NCBI GenBank assembly: GCA_017541145.1 | Contig: JAFXZT010000035.1 | Span: 1 to 52,679, forward strand | DNA: 52,679 bases | Direction of reading: 5' to 3' | Source: Bacteroidales bacterium | GTDB lineage: Bacteria; Bacteroidota; Bacteroidia; Bacteroidales; UBA3824 | Shown: piece after piece, positions 24,705-33,286 of the stretch | How the letters are laid out: each line of letters starts with the position of its first letter | Numbering within the stretch: position 1 is the stretch's first letter | Program-made: the position numbers and the translations under genes | Notes under the pieces: model-generated | Database searches by the model: none | The model's input: only the letters and a program-made list of their open reading frames with translations | Told to the model about the DNA's origin: nothing

Positions 24705-26120
24705 TTAAAACAAATCATCTAATACCACTTGATATTGAACATCGGCAGAATAGATGTTTTGTTTCAAACCGTAAGTCGTTATCCAAACCGGGATAAGTCC
24801 GCAGGAGGTGCCGGATTCTGTACGAAATGATTCTATGCGGTTTCTCATCGACATATCGTCTTCTTTTGAAATTGTGTATGGACTATCGGCAAATTTTATT
24901 TCACAGACATTGATTATTTTGTCGGCTCGTTCTATCAACATGTCAATTTGGGCGTTGGGGTCTGAAGTTCGACTTCTCCACGAATAATATTCTACCGCTA
25001 TTCGGTTCAGTCCCAATACATTGCGTATATTGTCTATATGCCAAAGACATATTCTTTCAAACGCCAAACCGTTCCAAGTGTTGATAAGTGGTGTTTTTTG
25101 ACGGTCTTGCCAAAATGTTTTGTTTTGTGTTTTTTGAGAAAATGTCAGATGAAAAAGCGTGAACAAATCAATTAGTTGATAGTAAGCATCGCGTTTTTTT
25201 ATTTTGCCTCGCGACTTGCCATAAAAACATCTTATTAAATTGCTATGTTCCAAATCTTCAAGAATTTGGGTTAGTTTACCGTTTTGAGGAAGTTTGGTAG
25301 CCTCGGAAATTTCAGAGCGTGTAAGTCCGCTTTTACTTTTTGCTAGGGTTTCGATTATTTTCATATACGGTTCGGGATTGCGGAAAAGCGAATTATAAAG
25401 TAGTCGGTATTCGCGGTGCAGTTCGCCCGTTTCGTTGAAATAAAGGTCATCGATATTGGCGGCGAGTGTTTTTTGTTTGTCCAAAAGATTCAGATAATAA
25501 GGTATACCGCCAAACACCATATAAGTTTCGGCAATAGTGCGGCGAGGCCATTGTATATGTTTGAATTTTAGAAACTTTTCTGTTTCAGAAAGTGAAAATT
25601 GTTGCAAATAGATATTGCCGGTTGTCCGGTTATGAAGTCCGCCGTGATTGTCGATGATGTTTCCGACAATCCACGAAGTGGCTGAGCCGCATACTATTAG
25701 AAGGATGTCGCGGCGGTCGGCAGCAAACGAGTTCCAAAAATATCCTAATGCTTTTACAAAGTCGGTTTTCGGGATATCAAAACAAGGTATTTCATCCAAG
25801 AAAATCACTTTGCGTTTTTGTTTGTTTTTTTCTATTACTTGAGACAAATCGACAAATGCTTCTAACCAATTTTTAGGTGGATTACCTTCAAAACCGTACT
25901 TTTTTAAAGAGTCGAAAAATGCAAAAAATTGCATTTCCTTCGAGCCGTCAATAATGCCTGAGGTTTCAAAGGTGAATTTTCCTTCAAAGTACTGTTTGAT
26001 GAGATATGTTTTGCCTACACGTCGTCGTCCGTAAACGGTTATAAATTCGCTTTTGGTTGATTTATATAGTGTTAACAATCGATTTGACTCTTTTTCTCTA
26101 CCTATGATGTCCGTCTTCAT
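24705..26120 (-). CDS. DUF234-type AAA ATPase (ATPase_2 family) with PD-(D/E)XK-like C-terminus
   Basis: The 471-residue protein starts with an AAA ATPase domain. Walker A is GRRRVGKT at residues 31-38 and Walker B is VIFLDEIP at 105-112. The sensor-like stretch ILLIVCGSATSW lies near 140. A winged-helix segment follows near 255-310 (KSGLTRSEISEATKLPQNGK). The C-terminal domain near 345-425 contains NGLAFERICLWH and AQIDMLIERADKIINVCEIK, a D...ExK arrangement of PD-(D/E)XK nucleases. The family is widespread in Bacteroidota and archaea, often on mobile or defence-related DNA, and its cellular role is not established. It is monocistronic here and preceded by two tandem hairpin repeats. Confidence 0.88.
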   Translation of the reverse strand: MKTDIIGREKESNRLLTLYKSTKSEFITVYGRRRVGKTYLIKQYFEGKFTFETSGIIDGSKEMQFFAFFDSLKKYGFEGNPPKNWLEAFVDLSQVIEKNKQKRKVIFLDEIPCFDIPKTDFVKALGYFWNSFAADRRDILLIVCGSATSWIVGNIIDNHGGLHNRTTGNIYLQQFSLSETEKFLKFKHIQWPRRTIAETYMVFGGIPYYLNLLDKQKTLAANIDDLYFNETGELHREYRLLYNSLFRNPEPYMKIIETLAKSKSGLTRSEISEATKLPQNGKLTQILEDLEHSNLIRCFYGKSRGKIKKRDAYYQLIDLFTLFHLTFSQKTQNKTFWQDRQKTPLINTWNGLAFERICLWHIDNIRNVLGLNRIAVEYYSWRSRTSDPNAQIDMLIERADKIINVCEIKFADSPYTISKEDDMSMRNRIESFRTESGTSCGLIPVWITTYGLKQNIYSADVQYQVVLDDLF

Positions 26121-26172
26121 AATTGCTTTCTTTTGTTGGCAAAGCTAACAATTCGCCTTTAATTTTCCAAAT

Positions 26173-26276
26173 ATTACCTGTCTAAATCTGCATTTTTTTT
26201 GCAGTTTTAGACAACTTATCCGAGATTACTTGTCTAAATCTGCATTTTTTTTGCAGTTTTAGACAACTTATCCGAT
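26173..26276. repeat. Two tandem 52-bp units, each a 13-bp hairpin
   Basis: Units run 26173-26224 and 26225-26276 and differ at only two or so positions. TGTCTAAATCTGC (26179-26191 and 26231-26243) pairs with GCAGTTTTAGACA (26201-26213 and 26253-26265) with one T-T mismatch. Period, ACTT/AACT-ATC flanks and the AAATCT core parallel the repeats at 12131-12234, although the stems differ. Confidence 0.9.
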
Positions 26277-26411
26277 AGAAGTTAATGTATAATTTTTAGA
26301 AAATATCTAAGATTTTGGTAAATCTTTGTGTGTCTTTTGTTTTATTTATTTTGAGCAATCGTATGAAGGCTACTGAGGCTACAATCCCATTGTTAAAGAA
26401 AAAGATGTTAT

Positions 26412-26456
26412 AAAAAAAGAGATTGTCTGAAAAAAATCCAAACAATCTCTTTTTAT
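26412..26456 (-). terminator. Terminator of the siaB-like gene
   Basis: AAAAAGAGATTGT at 26414-26426 pairs exactly with 26442-26454 around a 15-nt loop. The A-run at the left arm gives a T-run on the minus strand. The structure could work in both directions. Confidence 0.85.
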
Positions 26457-26490
26457 AATTGTTGTATCCTATATAAAAATGAAAAAATGC

Positions 26491-27081
26491 TTATTCTTCG
26501 TCACCTGCTGCCGAAATCTCTACTTTGAGAATGAAATAGTCTGCACCGTTGCATGGAATAAAAAGATATTCGAGTTTGCCGTCGGTTTTTCTTGCGATAT
26601 CGATAAGGCCTAGACCTGCACCACCTTTTGATGAAATTTGACCTTCGCGCAATTGTTTTTTGTACATCGCGTTGAGTTCTTCTTTGGTTGCGCTGTTAAC
26701 GCATTCCAAGGCTTGCGAAAGATGTACGATATCATGTTTTGTAACCTTGTTGGCGGTCATGATGTAGTAGATACCGTTTTTTCTTCCAATCATAAATAGT
26801 CCGTTGATGAGACTAAATTCGGTTTGGAATTCCGTGCTGTGTTTTTGCATATTTTGCAAAATTTCCACGAGTGAGTGATGAACACGGCGTTTTACTTGCT
26901 TTTGTTCATTGCTCTCTTCCATTTCCTCTTCGTTCTTCTCGGTAAACATCTTTACAACCTGATGCGTAAATTTGCCGATGTAAACTACTGATATTCCGTT
27001 GTCTATCAGTTCATCGTACAACGCCAAAACATTGTGCATAAAGTTGATGTCTAATTCCATTGACGGATTCTTGGTGCTCAT
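26491..27081 (-). CDS. SiaB-family Ser/Thr protein kinase (single HATPase-like domain)
   Basis: This 196-residue protein belongs to the SiaB family of HATPase-fold kinases. In Pseudomonas aeruginosa, SiaB phosphorylates the regulator SiaC and SiaA dephosphorylates it. ATP-binding motifs are visible: an N-box-like HHSLVEILQNMQKHS near residues 68-82 and a glycine-rich SKGGAGLGLIDIARKTDGK near 150-168. There is no His phospho-acceptor domain. A SiaC-type partner is encoded at 38744 and two more SiaB domains at 39211. The gene is followed by its own terminator. Upstream (minus strand) come merR and the M23 gene, with gaps of 92 and 40 bp, so cotranscription is possible. Its signal input is unknown. 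Confidence 0.85.
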   Translation of the reverse strand: MSTKNPSMELDINFMHNVLALYDELIDNGISVVYIGKFTHQVVKMFTEKNEEEMEESNEQKQVKRRVHHSLVEILQNMQKHSTEFQTEFSLINGLFMIGRKNGIYYIMTANKVTKHDIVHLSQALECVNSATKEELNAMYKKQLREGQISSKGGAGLGLIDIARKTDGKLEYLFIPCNGADYFILKVEISAAGDEE

Positions 27082-27173
27082 AACGCAAGTGATTTCGGTT
27101 TCTTGTTAAAATTTCTTTTTAAGCTAATGCAATTAACGTGCAAATTTTGGAAAAATTTTGATAAAATACTTTA

Positions 27174-27596
27174 TTATTTTTCCGAAATGCCGTCTTTTTT
27201 TTCTTCAAGGCTGTTTTTTAGGTCAAGTATCATCGATTTGATACTTTTCAGTGTTTTTACAATCTCGAAATTAGCGTCGTTTTTGCCTGCGCTGTTTTTC
27301 AAGTGTTGTTTGGCTCCTTCGAGAGTCATTCCGCGCTCTTTTACGAGATAGTAGATTTTGTGGAAGTTCTCGATGTCTTTTTTGGTAAAAAGTCTGTTAC
27401 CTTTTGCGTTCTTTTTTGGTTTTATTATGGTAAATTCTTTTTCCCAATATCGTATCAACGATGCGTTGACGTCAAACATCTTTGCTACTTCGCCGATTGT
27501 ATAAAAAAGTTTGTCGAGTTTTTGCAGATCGTATTGTGTGTTTTCAGCGTTTTCTGCAATTTCAATCTCCTCGTTTTCAAGTTCGGTGTTTTCCAT
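27174..27596 (-). CDS. MerR-family transcriptional regulator
   Basis: The 140-residue protein has a MerR-type winged helix at about residues 31-95. It includes FYTIGEVAKMFDVNASLIRY, the conserved WEKEF, and RLFTKKDIENFHKIYYLVKERGMTLEGAKQHL. The first 25 residues are acidic and unstructured. The short C-terminal tail is a likely coiled coil for dimerisation. There is no ligand-binding domain or Cys cluster, so a metal-sensing role is unlikely. This type of short MerR next to an M23 peptidase is a common Bacteroidota pairing, and its targets are not known to me. The start gives an in-frame acidic tail without close alternatives. Confidence 0.9.
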   Translation of the reverse strand: MENTELENEEIEIAENAENTQYDLQKLDKLFYTIGEVAKMFDVNASLIRYWEKEFTIIKPKKNAKGNRLFTKKDIENFHKIYYLVKERGMTLEGAKQHLKNSAGKNDANFEIVKTLKSIKSMILDLKNSLEEKKDGISEK

Positions 27597-27636
27597 AAAG
27601 GCTTTGAAGTATTTTAGTTTTGTTAATTTTTTTTTA

Positions 27637-28590
27637 TTAGTCCAAACTCAATCCGATGCTGTTGGCGATGGTTTTGAGTTTGCTGTATTGGTTTGGTCCG
27701 AGAGTTTCAAAGAAATAATGTACCGGATTTATCGGTTGACCTTTGAAATTGATTTCGTAGTGCAAATGCGGGGTAAGTGATTTACCTGTATTGCCCACAA
27801 ATCCGATTATTTCTCCTCTTTTTACTTTTGAACCGTTTTTTACTGTATACTCACTAAGGTGAGCGTATGTTGTTTTGTAACCGTTTTTGTGATTAATTAT
27901 AATGTGTTTGCCGTGTACACGACCTTCGCCCCTGAATTCTACAACTCCGTCGGCTGTGGCATATACTTCGGTACCTATTGTTGCCGCGATATCCAATCCT
28001 TTGTGAAATTGCGGTGTTTTGTAAATCGGATCCAGTTTTTGACCGAATCCGTAATATATAATGCTTACTTCGGGGTCGGATATCGGTAATATCGACGGTA
28101 TTTCCTGAAGTTTTTCTTTGGAGTTCATCAGCTTGTATTTCAATTCGTTGAAAACTGTTTCCTCCAATTTTAGCATTATTGCAGACGAGTCGGCTGATGT
28201 CAACATCATTTCCGACAATACTTTGTTAGATACGTTTCCTGCATATTTATCGTATCTGTTTGATAAGTCTTCTTCTATTGGTTCAGTTTCAAAAATAGCT
28301 CTGTACAAGTCTTTGTCACGCTGTTTGATATCCTCCATTACTTTGTCGGCTTGAGCGTATTTTTCTGATAATTGAGTGTATTCCTGTTTCATAATTTCGT
28401 TTTCCCTCTCAATTTTTTTCTGTTTAGGGGATTTAATTGTGTACGAAATTGTAAGGAAAACTACTAAACCAATAACGAATGCCCCGATAAGCTGAGTGAC
28501 AAGACTGATTAAAAATTTGCGACCTTTTTTGGGGTCGGCCTTCTCAAATGACAGTGAATCAGGGTCAAATGTATAATTGTTATCTGACAT
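27637..28590 (-). CDS. M23-family metallopeptidase, inner-membrane anchored
   Basis: This 317-residue cell wall endopeptidase of the LytM/M23 type cleaves peptide cross-links in the periplasm or acts as a divisome cofactor. One transmembrane helix lies at about 28-50, followed by a coiled coil at about 57-95. The peptidase domain at 180-295 has the zinc ligands His 196 and Asp 200 (QFHKGLDIAA) and the HLH pair at 275-277 (PHLHYEI), so it is likely active. The typical IVGFVGNTGKS-like segment is present (GEIIGFVGNTGKS). It is the first gene of a probable M23-merR transcription unit and is divergent from the STAS/Che cluster. Confidence 0.94.
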   Translation of the reverse strand: MSDNNYTFDPDSLSFEKADPKKGRKFLISLVTQLIGAFVIGLVVFLTISYTIKSPKQKKIERENEIMKQEYTQLSEKYAQADKVMEDIKQRDKDLYRAIFETEPIEEDLSNRYDKYAGNVSNKVLSEMMLTSADSSAIMLKLEETVFNELKYKLMNSKEKLQEIPSILPISDPEVSIIYYGFGQKLDPIYKTPQFHKGLDIAATIGTEVYATADGVVEFRGEGRVHGKHIIINHKNGYKTTYAHLSEYTVKNGSKVKRGEIIGFVGNTGKSLTPHLHYEINFKGQPINPVHYFFETLGPNQYSKLKTIANSIGLSLD

Positions 28591-28612
28591 TTTTTTCCAT
28601 TTATTGATTTTA

Positions 28613-28620
28613 CAAAGATA
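28613..28620 (-). promoter_or_regulatory. Candidate -7 element of the M23-merR promoter
   Basis: On the minus strand this reads TATCTTTG, a full match to TAnnTTTG. No matching -33 TTTG is present. Transcription would begin near 28607, 17 nt before the ATG. Confidence 0.55.
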
Positions 28621-28807
28621 TGAAATAATTTTTTTTCTAAAAAAATTTTATAGCTTTAATTTTTCAAAAAAAAATAATCGTTTGTAAAAGTCTGAAAATC
28701 AATATTAATAAAAAAAGTTATGAAAAAAGTGCGAAAAAAATTTTTCTATTATAAAAAAAGTCTTTAAATTTAACTTTCAGAAAATATAGACAGAATTTGA
28801 AAAAGAA

Positions 28808-28823
28808 TGGCATAAAAAATGCA
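28808..28823 (+). promoter_or_regulatory. Candidate sigma-54 (RpoN) promoter of the STAS/Che cluster
   Basis: TGGCATAAAAAATGCA carries GG at 28809-28810 and GC at 28821-28822, with the exact -24/-12 spacing of sigma-54 promoters (consensus TGGCAC-N5-TTGCA). Two positions deviate. Transcription would start near 28834, 74 nt before the STAS gene. No enhancer-binding protein is encoded in the window. Confidence 0.45.
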
Positions 28824-28838
28824 GTTAAATTTTGTCGT

Positions 28839-28863
28839 AGAGAGGTACTTCGGTATATTCTCT
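28839..28863 (+). promoter_or_regulatory. 5' leader hairpin with UUCG tetraloop
   Basis: AGAGA (28839-28843) pairs with TCTCT (28859-28863) and GTAC with GTAT around a C(UUCG)G tetraloop at 28848-28853, with a small internal loop. It would sit at the very 5' end of the transcript predicted from the sigma-54-like site, where it could protect the mRNA. Confidence 0.45.
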
Positions 28864-28907
28864 TAATGGACCTCAAAATATTTTAACATATTGAAAACGA
28901 ATAGATT

Positions 28908-29237
28908 ATGGAATGGAAACTAAAAACAGACGATGTTAAGAAACATTACCGGGAATATGATATTTCCGGCGATATTTCGGTACAAAATATCGAAGTATTG
29001 GTTGACGAGATGAAAACCTGTATTACAGATTGTGATCATTTAGTTCTCAATTTTAGAGGCATTACGGGCTTTGATACCGCAGCCTTCCAGTTCTTTTATT
29101 CGCTAAAAAACAGTTTTGTACGAGATAAGAAAAAATTAGTTGCGAATTGTAACCTTTCTGCTGAAGTAAAACAATTATTGAAAAATGTTGGAATAGAAGA
29201 TTTGGCACAAGCCATTTCTTTCGACAGCGAAAAATAA
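28908..29237 (+). CDS. STAS-domain protein (anti-sigma-factor antagonist type)
   Basis: The 109-residue protein is a single STAS domain. The segment ISGDISVQNIEVLVDEMKTC and HLVLNFRGITGFDTAAFQFF near residues 45-62 correspond to the SpoIIAA/RsbV fold. Asp 56-Thr 57 stands where the phosphorylated Asp-Ser pair normally is, so Thr 57 is the likely phospho-site. Such proteins switch partners depending on phosphorylation by a HATPase kinase and removal by a PP2C phosphatase. Both enzyme types are encoded in this window (SiaB-like at 26491 and 39211, PP2C at 47255), and the unusual HATPase at 33287 is another candidate kinase. It is the first gene of the chemosensory cluster. Confidence 0.88.
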   Translation: MEWKLKTDDVKKHYREYDISGDISVQNIEVLVDEMKTCITDCDHLVLNFRGITGFDTAAFQFFYSLKNSFVRDKKKLVANCNLSAEVKQLLKNVGIEDLAQAISFDSEK

Positions 29238-29309
29238 TGCAGTTTGCACTTTATTTTATTATATTGCAGATAATTTTTTTAAACATAAAACACGATAACA
29301 ACAAACCAA

Positions 29310-29675
29310 ATGGCAAAAACAATTCTCATTGTAGATGATTCGGAAAGTATCCGCGAAGTTGTAAACTTTACACTACAGAACGCTGGTTTTGAAGTATTTG
29401 CTGCTGGTAACGGCAAGGAAGCCCAAACTTTCTTGGACGGTCGTACCATCGACTTGGTAATTACCGACCTTCACATGCCCGAAATGGATGGTATTGAACT
29501 TATCAAATACATCAGGGCTACAGCCGGTTATAGTAGAGTTCCAATTCTGTTTTTAACAACAGAGTCTCAGCTTGCCAAGAAAATTGAAGCAAAGGATGCA
29601 GGTGCTACAGGCTGGATTATTAAGCCTTTTGTACCGGCTAAACTTTTGGCTGCAATCAGCAAAGTAATCAGATAA
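29310..29675 (+). CDS. cheY: CheY-type single-domain response regulator
   Basis: This 121-residue receiver-only protein carries the phospho-transfer chemistry of CheY. Acidic Asp 9/Asp 10, phospho-acceptor Asp 53 (LVITDLHMPEMDG), Thr 83/84 (ILFLTTES) and Lys 105 (WIIKPF) are all in place. It likely receives phosphate from CheA encoded 76 bp downstream. With no flagellar switch gene in the window its output partner is unknown. The symbol reflects gene-cluster position and may not mean motility control. Confidence 0.9.
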   Translation: MAKTILIVDDSESIREVVNFTLQNAGFEVFAAGNGKEAQTFLDGRTIDLVITDLHMPEMDGIELIKYIRATAGYSRVPILFLTTESQLAKKIEAKDAGATGWIIKPFVPAKLLAAISKVIR

Positions 29676-29751
29676 TAGGGTTTCGTTTGTTTTTTTTGAA
29701 ACCTTGTGATTGAGTGTATTTAGTAGTAAAGTAACCAAACCCAAATCAACG

Positions 29752-31800
29752 ATGGATAATTTTCAGAAAAAATTCTTGGAAGAGGCTTCAGACCTTATCA
29801 ACCAATTGGAACAGGCGTTGCTGACATTGGAACAGGATACCGAAAATCCTGAACTTGTGGACAGTATTTTCCGTATAATGCATTCTTTGAAAGGTGGCGG
29901 CGGGATGTTTGGGTTTGACAACATCACTGCTTACACTCACAAACTCGAAAACATGTACGACCTCGTGCGGCAAAAAAAACTTAAAGTTTCCCGCGAGATG
30001 TTGGACATCACTTTCGATTCTGCCGACCATGTAAGAAGTATGCTGAACGACGACGGCTCCAAAACCGCTGAAATCAAAAACAACGAGGTAATTCTCAATA
30101 ATAGAATCGATAATATCCTCAGTGGAGCATCTTCCGGCGATTTCAAGGATTTAAAAACCAACGATGAAGTTACAGGTAATTCCGATGTCGTAACTTATTA
30201 TGTAAGGGTAAAACCTTACGAACACATCCAAAGGAATGGTACTAACCCGTTCTTGCTTATTGATGAACTTGTTGGTCTTGGTAAAAGCAAGGTTAACATC
30301 TTCTATTCTAATATCCCTGATTTTGAGAATTTCGTTTTCGACGACACTTATATTTATTGGGAGATAATTATTGCTACCGATAAAAATGAAGATGCCATCA
30401 AAGATGTTTTCATTTTTGTGGAAGATGATTGCGAAGTCGAAATTCGTAAAATTGCAGATAGAGATATTTTTACATTGGAAGGTATTGATCCTTTGCTTGT
30501 TTGCCGTCATGATTTCCCTTTCGACCTCGACAAAATCAAGTCGCTTGCTGATGCTATCACAGCTTTGGAAAAGGCTAAAAACGAATCGGTTGCAAAGCCT
30601 TCCGCCGGCGAAGAGCATATCAAGAAATTTGCAAAGGAATCTTCAATTTCTGGTATTAGGGTAGCATCCGAAAAGATTGATATGCTGATGAATCTTGTTA
30701 GTGAACTTATCACTACTCAGGCAGGTCTTAATCTTTATGCTGACAAAAACAAGGATGCAGAGCTCACTCGTATTGCCGAGAGCCTTGAGAATATCTCAAG
30801 ACAGCTTCGTGATACTGCTTTTAGTATTACATTGATTCCTATTGACTATCTTGTAGTTAGATTCCGTCGTTTGGTGAGAGATCTTTCGCGTGAGGTTGGC
30901 AAGGATATTACATTTGAGGCACGCGGCGCCGAAACTGAGCTCGACAAAACTTTGATTGAAGGTATTTCTGAACCTTTGATGCACATCCTCCGAAACAGTA
31001 TTGATCACGGTATTGAATCGGCGGAAGAGCGTATCAAAGCCGGCAAAAATCCTCAGGGAAAAATTATTTTGCAGGCTTATTACTCAGGAAGTCAGATTGT
31101 TATAGCCGTTACAGATGATGGTGCGGGTATGAATCCGGCAAAAATCCGTAAAAAGGCTATTGAAAAAGGATTGATTCCTGCTGATGCTCAAATTTCGGAC
31201 AAGGAAGCTATCGACCTTATTTTCATGCCGGGATTTTCTACTTCGGAAACCGTTACAAATATCAGCGGTCGCGGTGTAGGTATGGACGTTGTAAAACGCA
31301 AAGTATCAGACATCAGAGGTATGGTTTCTGTAGCATCGGAACTTGGAGAAGGTACTACAATTACTATCAAGTTGCCGCTTACATTAAGTATTATCGACGG
31401 TATGCTTGTTCGTATCGAGGATGTTGATTATATTATTCCGCTTTCTGTGATTGATACAATTTTCGCTGTTGAACATACAAAGATTGAAAATTCGTTCCAA
31501 AATATCATTAATATAGAAGGTGTACAATATCCGTTCTATTATTTGAGAAACGAATTTGGTATCGGCGGCGAACCTCCGTCAAAAGAGGAAATTATCATGG
31601 TGAAATACGAGGATAAGAAAATTGGTATTGTGGTAGATAATATTACCGGTGAGTATCAGGCTGTACTGAAATCTCTCGGCAAACTTTACCGTAATCAAGA
31701 TATATTCTCCGGAGCGTCAATTCTTGGCGACGGTACTGTGGCTTTGGTACTTGACACTCATAAGGTGATTAACAAATTTACAAAATACAACGAACTTTAA
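29752..31800 (+). CDS. cheA: Chemotaxis-type histidine kinase CheA
   Basis: The start is set at ATG 29752 (MDNFQKKFLEEASDLINQLE), the beginning of the Hpt domain. The upstream in-frame TTG at 29710 would add 14 unconserved residues. The 682-residue protein has the full CheA layout. P1 has phospho-His 44 (IFRIMHSLKGGGGMFGF) and a P2-like domain lies near 145-245. P3 dimerisation is near 290-345 (IRVASEKIDMLMNLVSELIT). P4 ATPase is near 345-545 (HILRNSIDHGIE, DDGAGM, GFSTSETVTNISGRGVGMDV). The P5 CheW-like domain runs to the end. All motifs for autophosphorylation are intact. It should form a signalling complex with CheW (next gene) and a receptor not evident here. Confidence 0.96.
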   Translation: MDNFQKKFLEEASDLINQLEQALLTLEQDTENPELVDSIFRIMHSLKGGGGMFGFDNITAYTHKLENMYDLVRQKKLKVSREMLDITFDSADHVRSMLNDDGSKTAEIKNNEVILNNRIDNILSGASSGDFKDLKTNDEVTGNSDVVTYYVRVKPYEHIQRNGTNPFLLIDELVGLGKSKVNIFYSNIPDFENFVFDDTYIYWEIIIATDKNEDAIKDVFIFVEDDCEVEIRKIADRDIFTLEGIDPLLVCRHDFPFDLDKIKSLADAITALEKAKNESVAKPSAGEEHIKKFAKESSISGIRVASEKIDMLMNLVSELITTQAGLNLYADKNKDAELTRIAESLENISRQLRDTAFSITLIPIDYLVVRFRRLVRDLSREVGKDITFEARGAETELDKTLIEGISEPLMHILRNSIDHGIESAEERIKAGKNPQGKIILQAYYSGSQIVIAVTDDGAGMNPAKIRKKAIEKGLIPADAQISDKEAIDLIFMPGFSTSETVTNISGRGVGMDVVKRKVSDIRGMVSVASELGEGTTITIKLPLTLSIIDGMLVRIEDVDYIIPLSVIDTIFAVEHTKIENSFQNIINIEGVQYPFYYLRNEFGIGGEPPSKEEIIMVKYEDKKIGIVVDNITGEYQAVLKSLGKLYRNQDIFSGASILGDGTVALVLDTHKVINKFTKYNEL

Positions 31801-31820
31801 TTATAAACCTATATAAAAAT

Positions 31821-32330
31821 ATGGAGCAAGAAACTAACTCATATATTTCCTTTATGCTTGGCGAAGAGTATTTCGCCATCAATGTAGGACAGGTTTTAAA
31901 CATTCTTCAGTTGGTGCAGATCACAAAGGTTCCAACTGCCCCTGACTATATGAAGGGTGTTATCAATCTGCGCGGTACTGTATTACCTATTATCGATATC
32001 AGAATGAAATTCGGTATGGAACCTATTCAGTATAAGAGAGATACTGTAATTCTGGTATTGAATGTAGAAATCGAGAATGAAGTTGTTAATGCAGGTATTT
32101 TGGTTGACTCTGTTAAGGAAGTGTTTGAACTTCAGCACGATGAAATTCTTCCGCCTCCGGGTATCGGAGCAAAATACAAATCAAAATTCATTGACGGCGT
32201 TTACAAGATGTCGGATGAAAAATTTGTAATGCTTTTGGATATCGACAAAGTATTCTCAAGTGATGAACTTGTAATGCTTCAGGATACAACAGAATCAGAA
32301 GAGTCAACCCAGGCAGAAAAAATTGAATAA
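31821..32330 (+). CDS. cheW: Adaptor protein CheW
   Basis: The 169-residue CheW-domain protein links CheA to receptors. Characteristic segments are YISFMLGEEYFAINVGQVLNI (start of the beta-barrel), KVPTAPDYMKGVINLRGTVLP with IIDIRMKFGM, and a VDSVKEVFEL region near 95-105. An acidic C-terminal tail of about 20 residues follows. It lies 20 bp after cheA and 30 bp before cheR, so it is cotranscribed. Confidence 0.96.
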   Translation: MEQETNSYISFMLGEEYFAINVGQVLNILQLVQITKVPTAPDYMKGVINLRGTVLPIIDIRMKFGMEPIQYKRDTVILVLNVEIENEVVNAGILVDSVKEVFELQHDEILPPPGIGAKYKSKFIDGVYKMSDEKFVMLLDIDKVFSSDELVMLQDTTESEESTQAEKIE

Positions 32331-32360
32331 TAGTTTATTAATTATTAACTCTTAACAACA

Positions 32361-33212
32361 ATGACGCAACCTAATCCAATGGCTTATTATGATGCGAAAC
32401 TCTCGGATAAGGATTTCGCTCGTTTAAGCAAATTTATATTCCAACAATATGGAATCAAAATGCCTGAAGCTAAGCATATTATGCTTCAGAGTCGTTTGCA
32501 AAAAAGGCTTAGGGCATTGCAGATTCCGTCTTTTTCGGATTATGTTGATTATGTTTTTTCACCCCAAGGGGAAGCCGAGATTATTTCCATGATGGATGTG
32601 GTCTCTACCAACAAGACTGACTTTTTTCGTGAAAATCAGCATTTTGAGTATTTGATGGATACTGTTTTGCCTGAGATTTACGAAGTAAAAAAGCAGAATT
32701 TTGTAAAAGTTTGGTCGGCTGGATGCTCTTCGGGTGAGGAACCGTATACATTGGCGATTGTTTTGTCTGAATTTGCAAAGAAGTGCAGAGGTTTCGATTT
32801 CCAAATTTTGGGTAGCGATCTTAGCACTATTGTTTTGGACAAGGCTGTTACGGCAATTTATCCGGAAGAGCGTGTTGATGTTATTCCTATGGATTTGAAA
32901 AAGAAATATCTTCTCAAGTCCAAAGACCGGACTAAACCTACGGTAAGAATTGTGCCTGAACTAAGGGCAAAAGCCAGTTTTATGCGTCTGAATTTTATGG
33001 ACGAAGTTTATGACGCGCCTCAAAATTTTGATATTATTTTTTGTAGAAACGTGTTGATTTATTTCGACCGTGTTACGCAAGAAAAAGTTATCAACAAACT
33101 TTGCAGGCATTTGAAACCCGACGGCTTTTTCTTTCTCGGACATTCTGAATCGGTTACAGGTATTAGTGTTCCGCTCAAACAAATAAAACCTACTGTTTTT
33201 AGAAGAATATAA
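32361..33212 (+). CDS. cheR: Chemotaxis protein methyltransferase CheR
   Basis: The 283-residue enzyme transfers methyl groups from S-adenosylmethionine to receptor glutamates. The N-terminal helical domain (FARLSKFIFQQYGIKM) precedes the catalytic domain with TNKTDFFRENQHFEYL and the SAM-binding motif VWSAGCSSGEEPYTLAI near residues 120-136. Further motifs are GSDLSTIVLDKA and FDIIFCRNVLIYFD near 225-238. It appears complete. No protein in this window shows a classical methylation helix or a C-terminal NWETF-type CheR docking peptide, so the substrate is an open question. Confidence 0.96.
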   Translation: MTQPNPMAYYDAKLSDKDFARLSKFIFQQYGIKMPEAKHIMLQSRLQKRLRALQIPSFSDYVDYVFSPQGEAEIISMMDVVSTNKTDFFRENQHFEYLMDTVLPEIYEVKKQNFVKVWSAGCSSGEEPYTLAIVLSEFAKKCRGFDFQILGSDLSTIVLDKAVTAIYPEERVDVIPMDLKKKYLLKSKDRTKPTVRIVPELRAKASFMRLNFMDEVYDAPQNFDIIFCRNVLIYFDRVTQEKVINKLCRHLKPDGFFFLGHSESVTGISVPLKQIKPTVFRRI

Positions 33213-33286
33213 TATTTAGCGACTATATATTTTTTAGAGAGACTACAAATTGAAGTTTAAAAAAAAATAAGACAATAATTTTAACT

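Larger units (their letters stand above)
26121..26490. other. 370-bp intergenic region between two minus-strand genes
   Basis: It contains two tandem 52-bp hairpin repeats (26173-26276) and the terminator of the siaB-like gene (26412-26456). Nothing else is clear. Confidence 0.8.
28591..28907. other. 317-bp divergent promoter region between M23 and STAS genes
   Basis: It holds a minus-strand -7 element for the M23 gene, a sigma-54-like site and a UUCG hairpin for the chemosensory cluster. The middle part (about 28625-28790) is A/T-rich without clear signals. Confidence 0.7.

Noticed and set aside
26363..26413. 16-codon frame MKATEATIPLLKKKML before the terminator at 26412
   Set aside because: Too short, runs into the terminator stem, and no promoter or conservation can be shown.
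29710..29751. TTG-initiated extension of cheA
   Set aside because: The ATG at 29752 coincides with the start of the Hpt domain, and the 14 extra residues look random.
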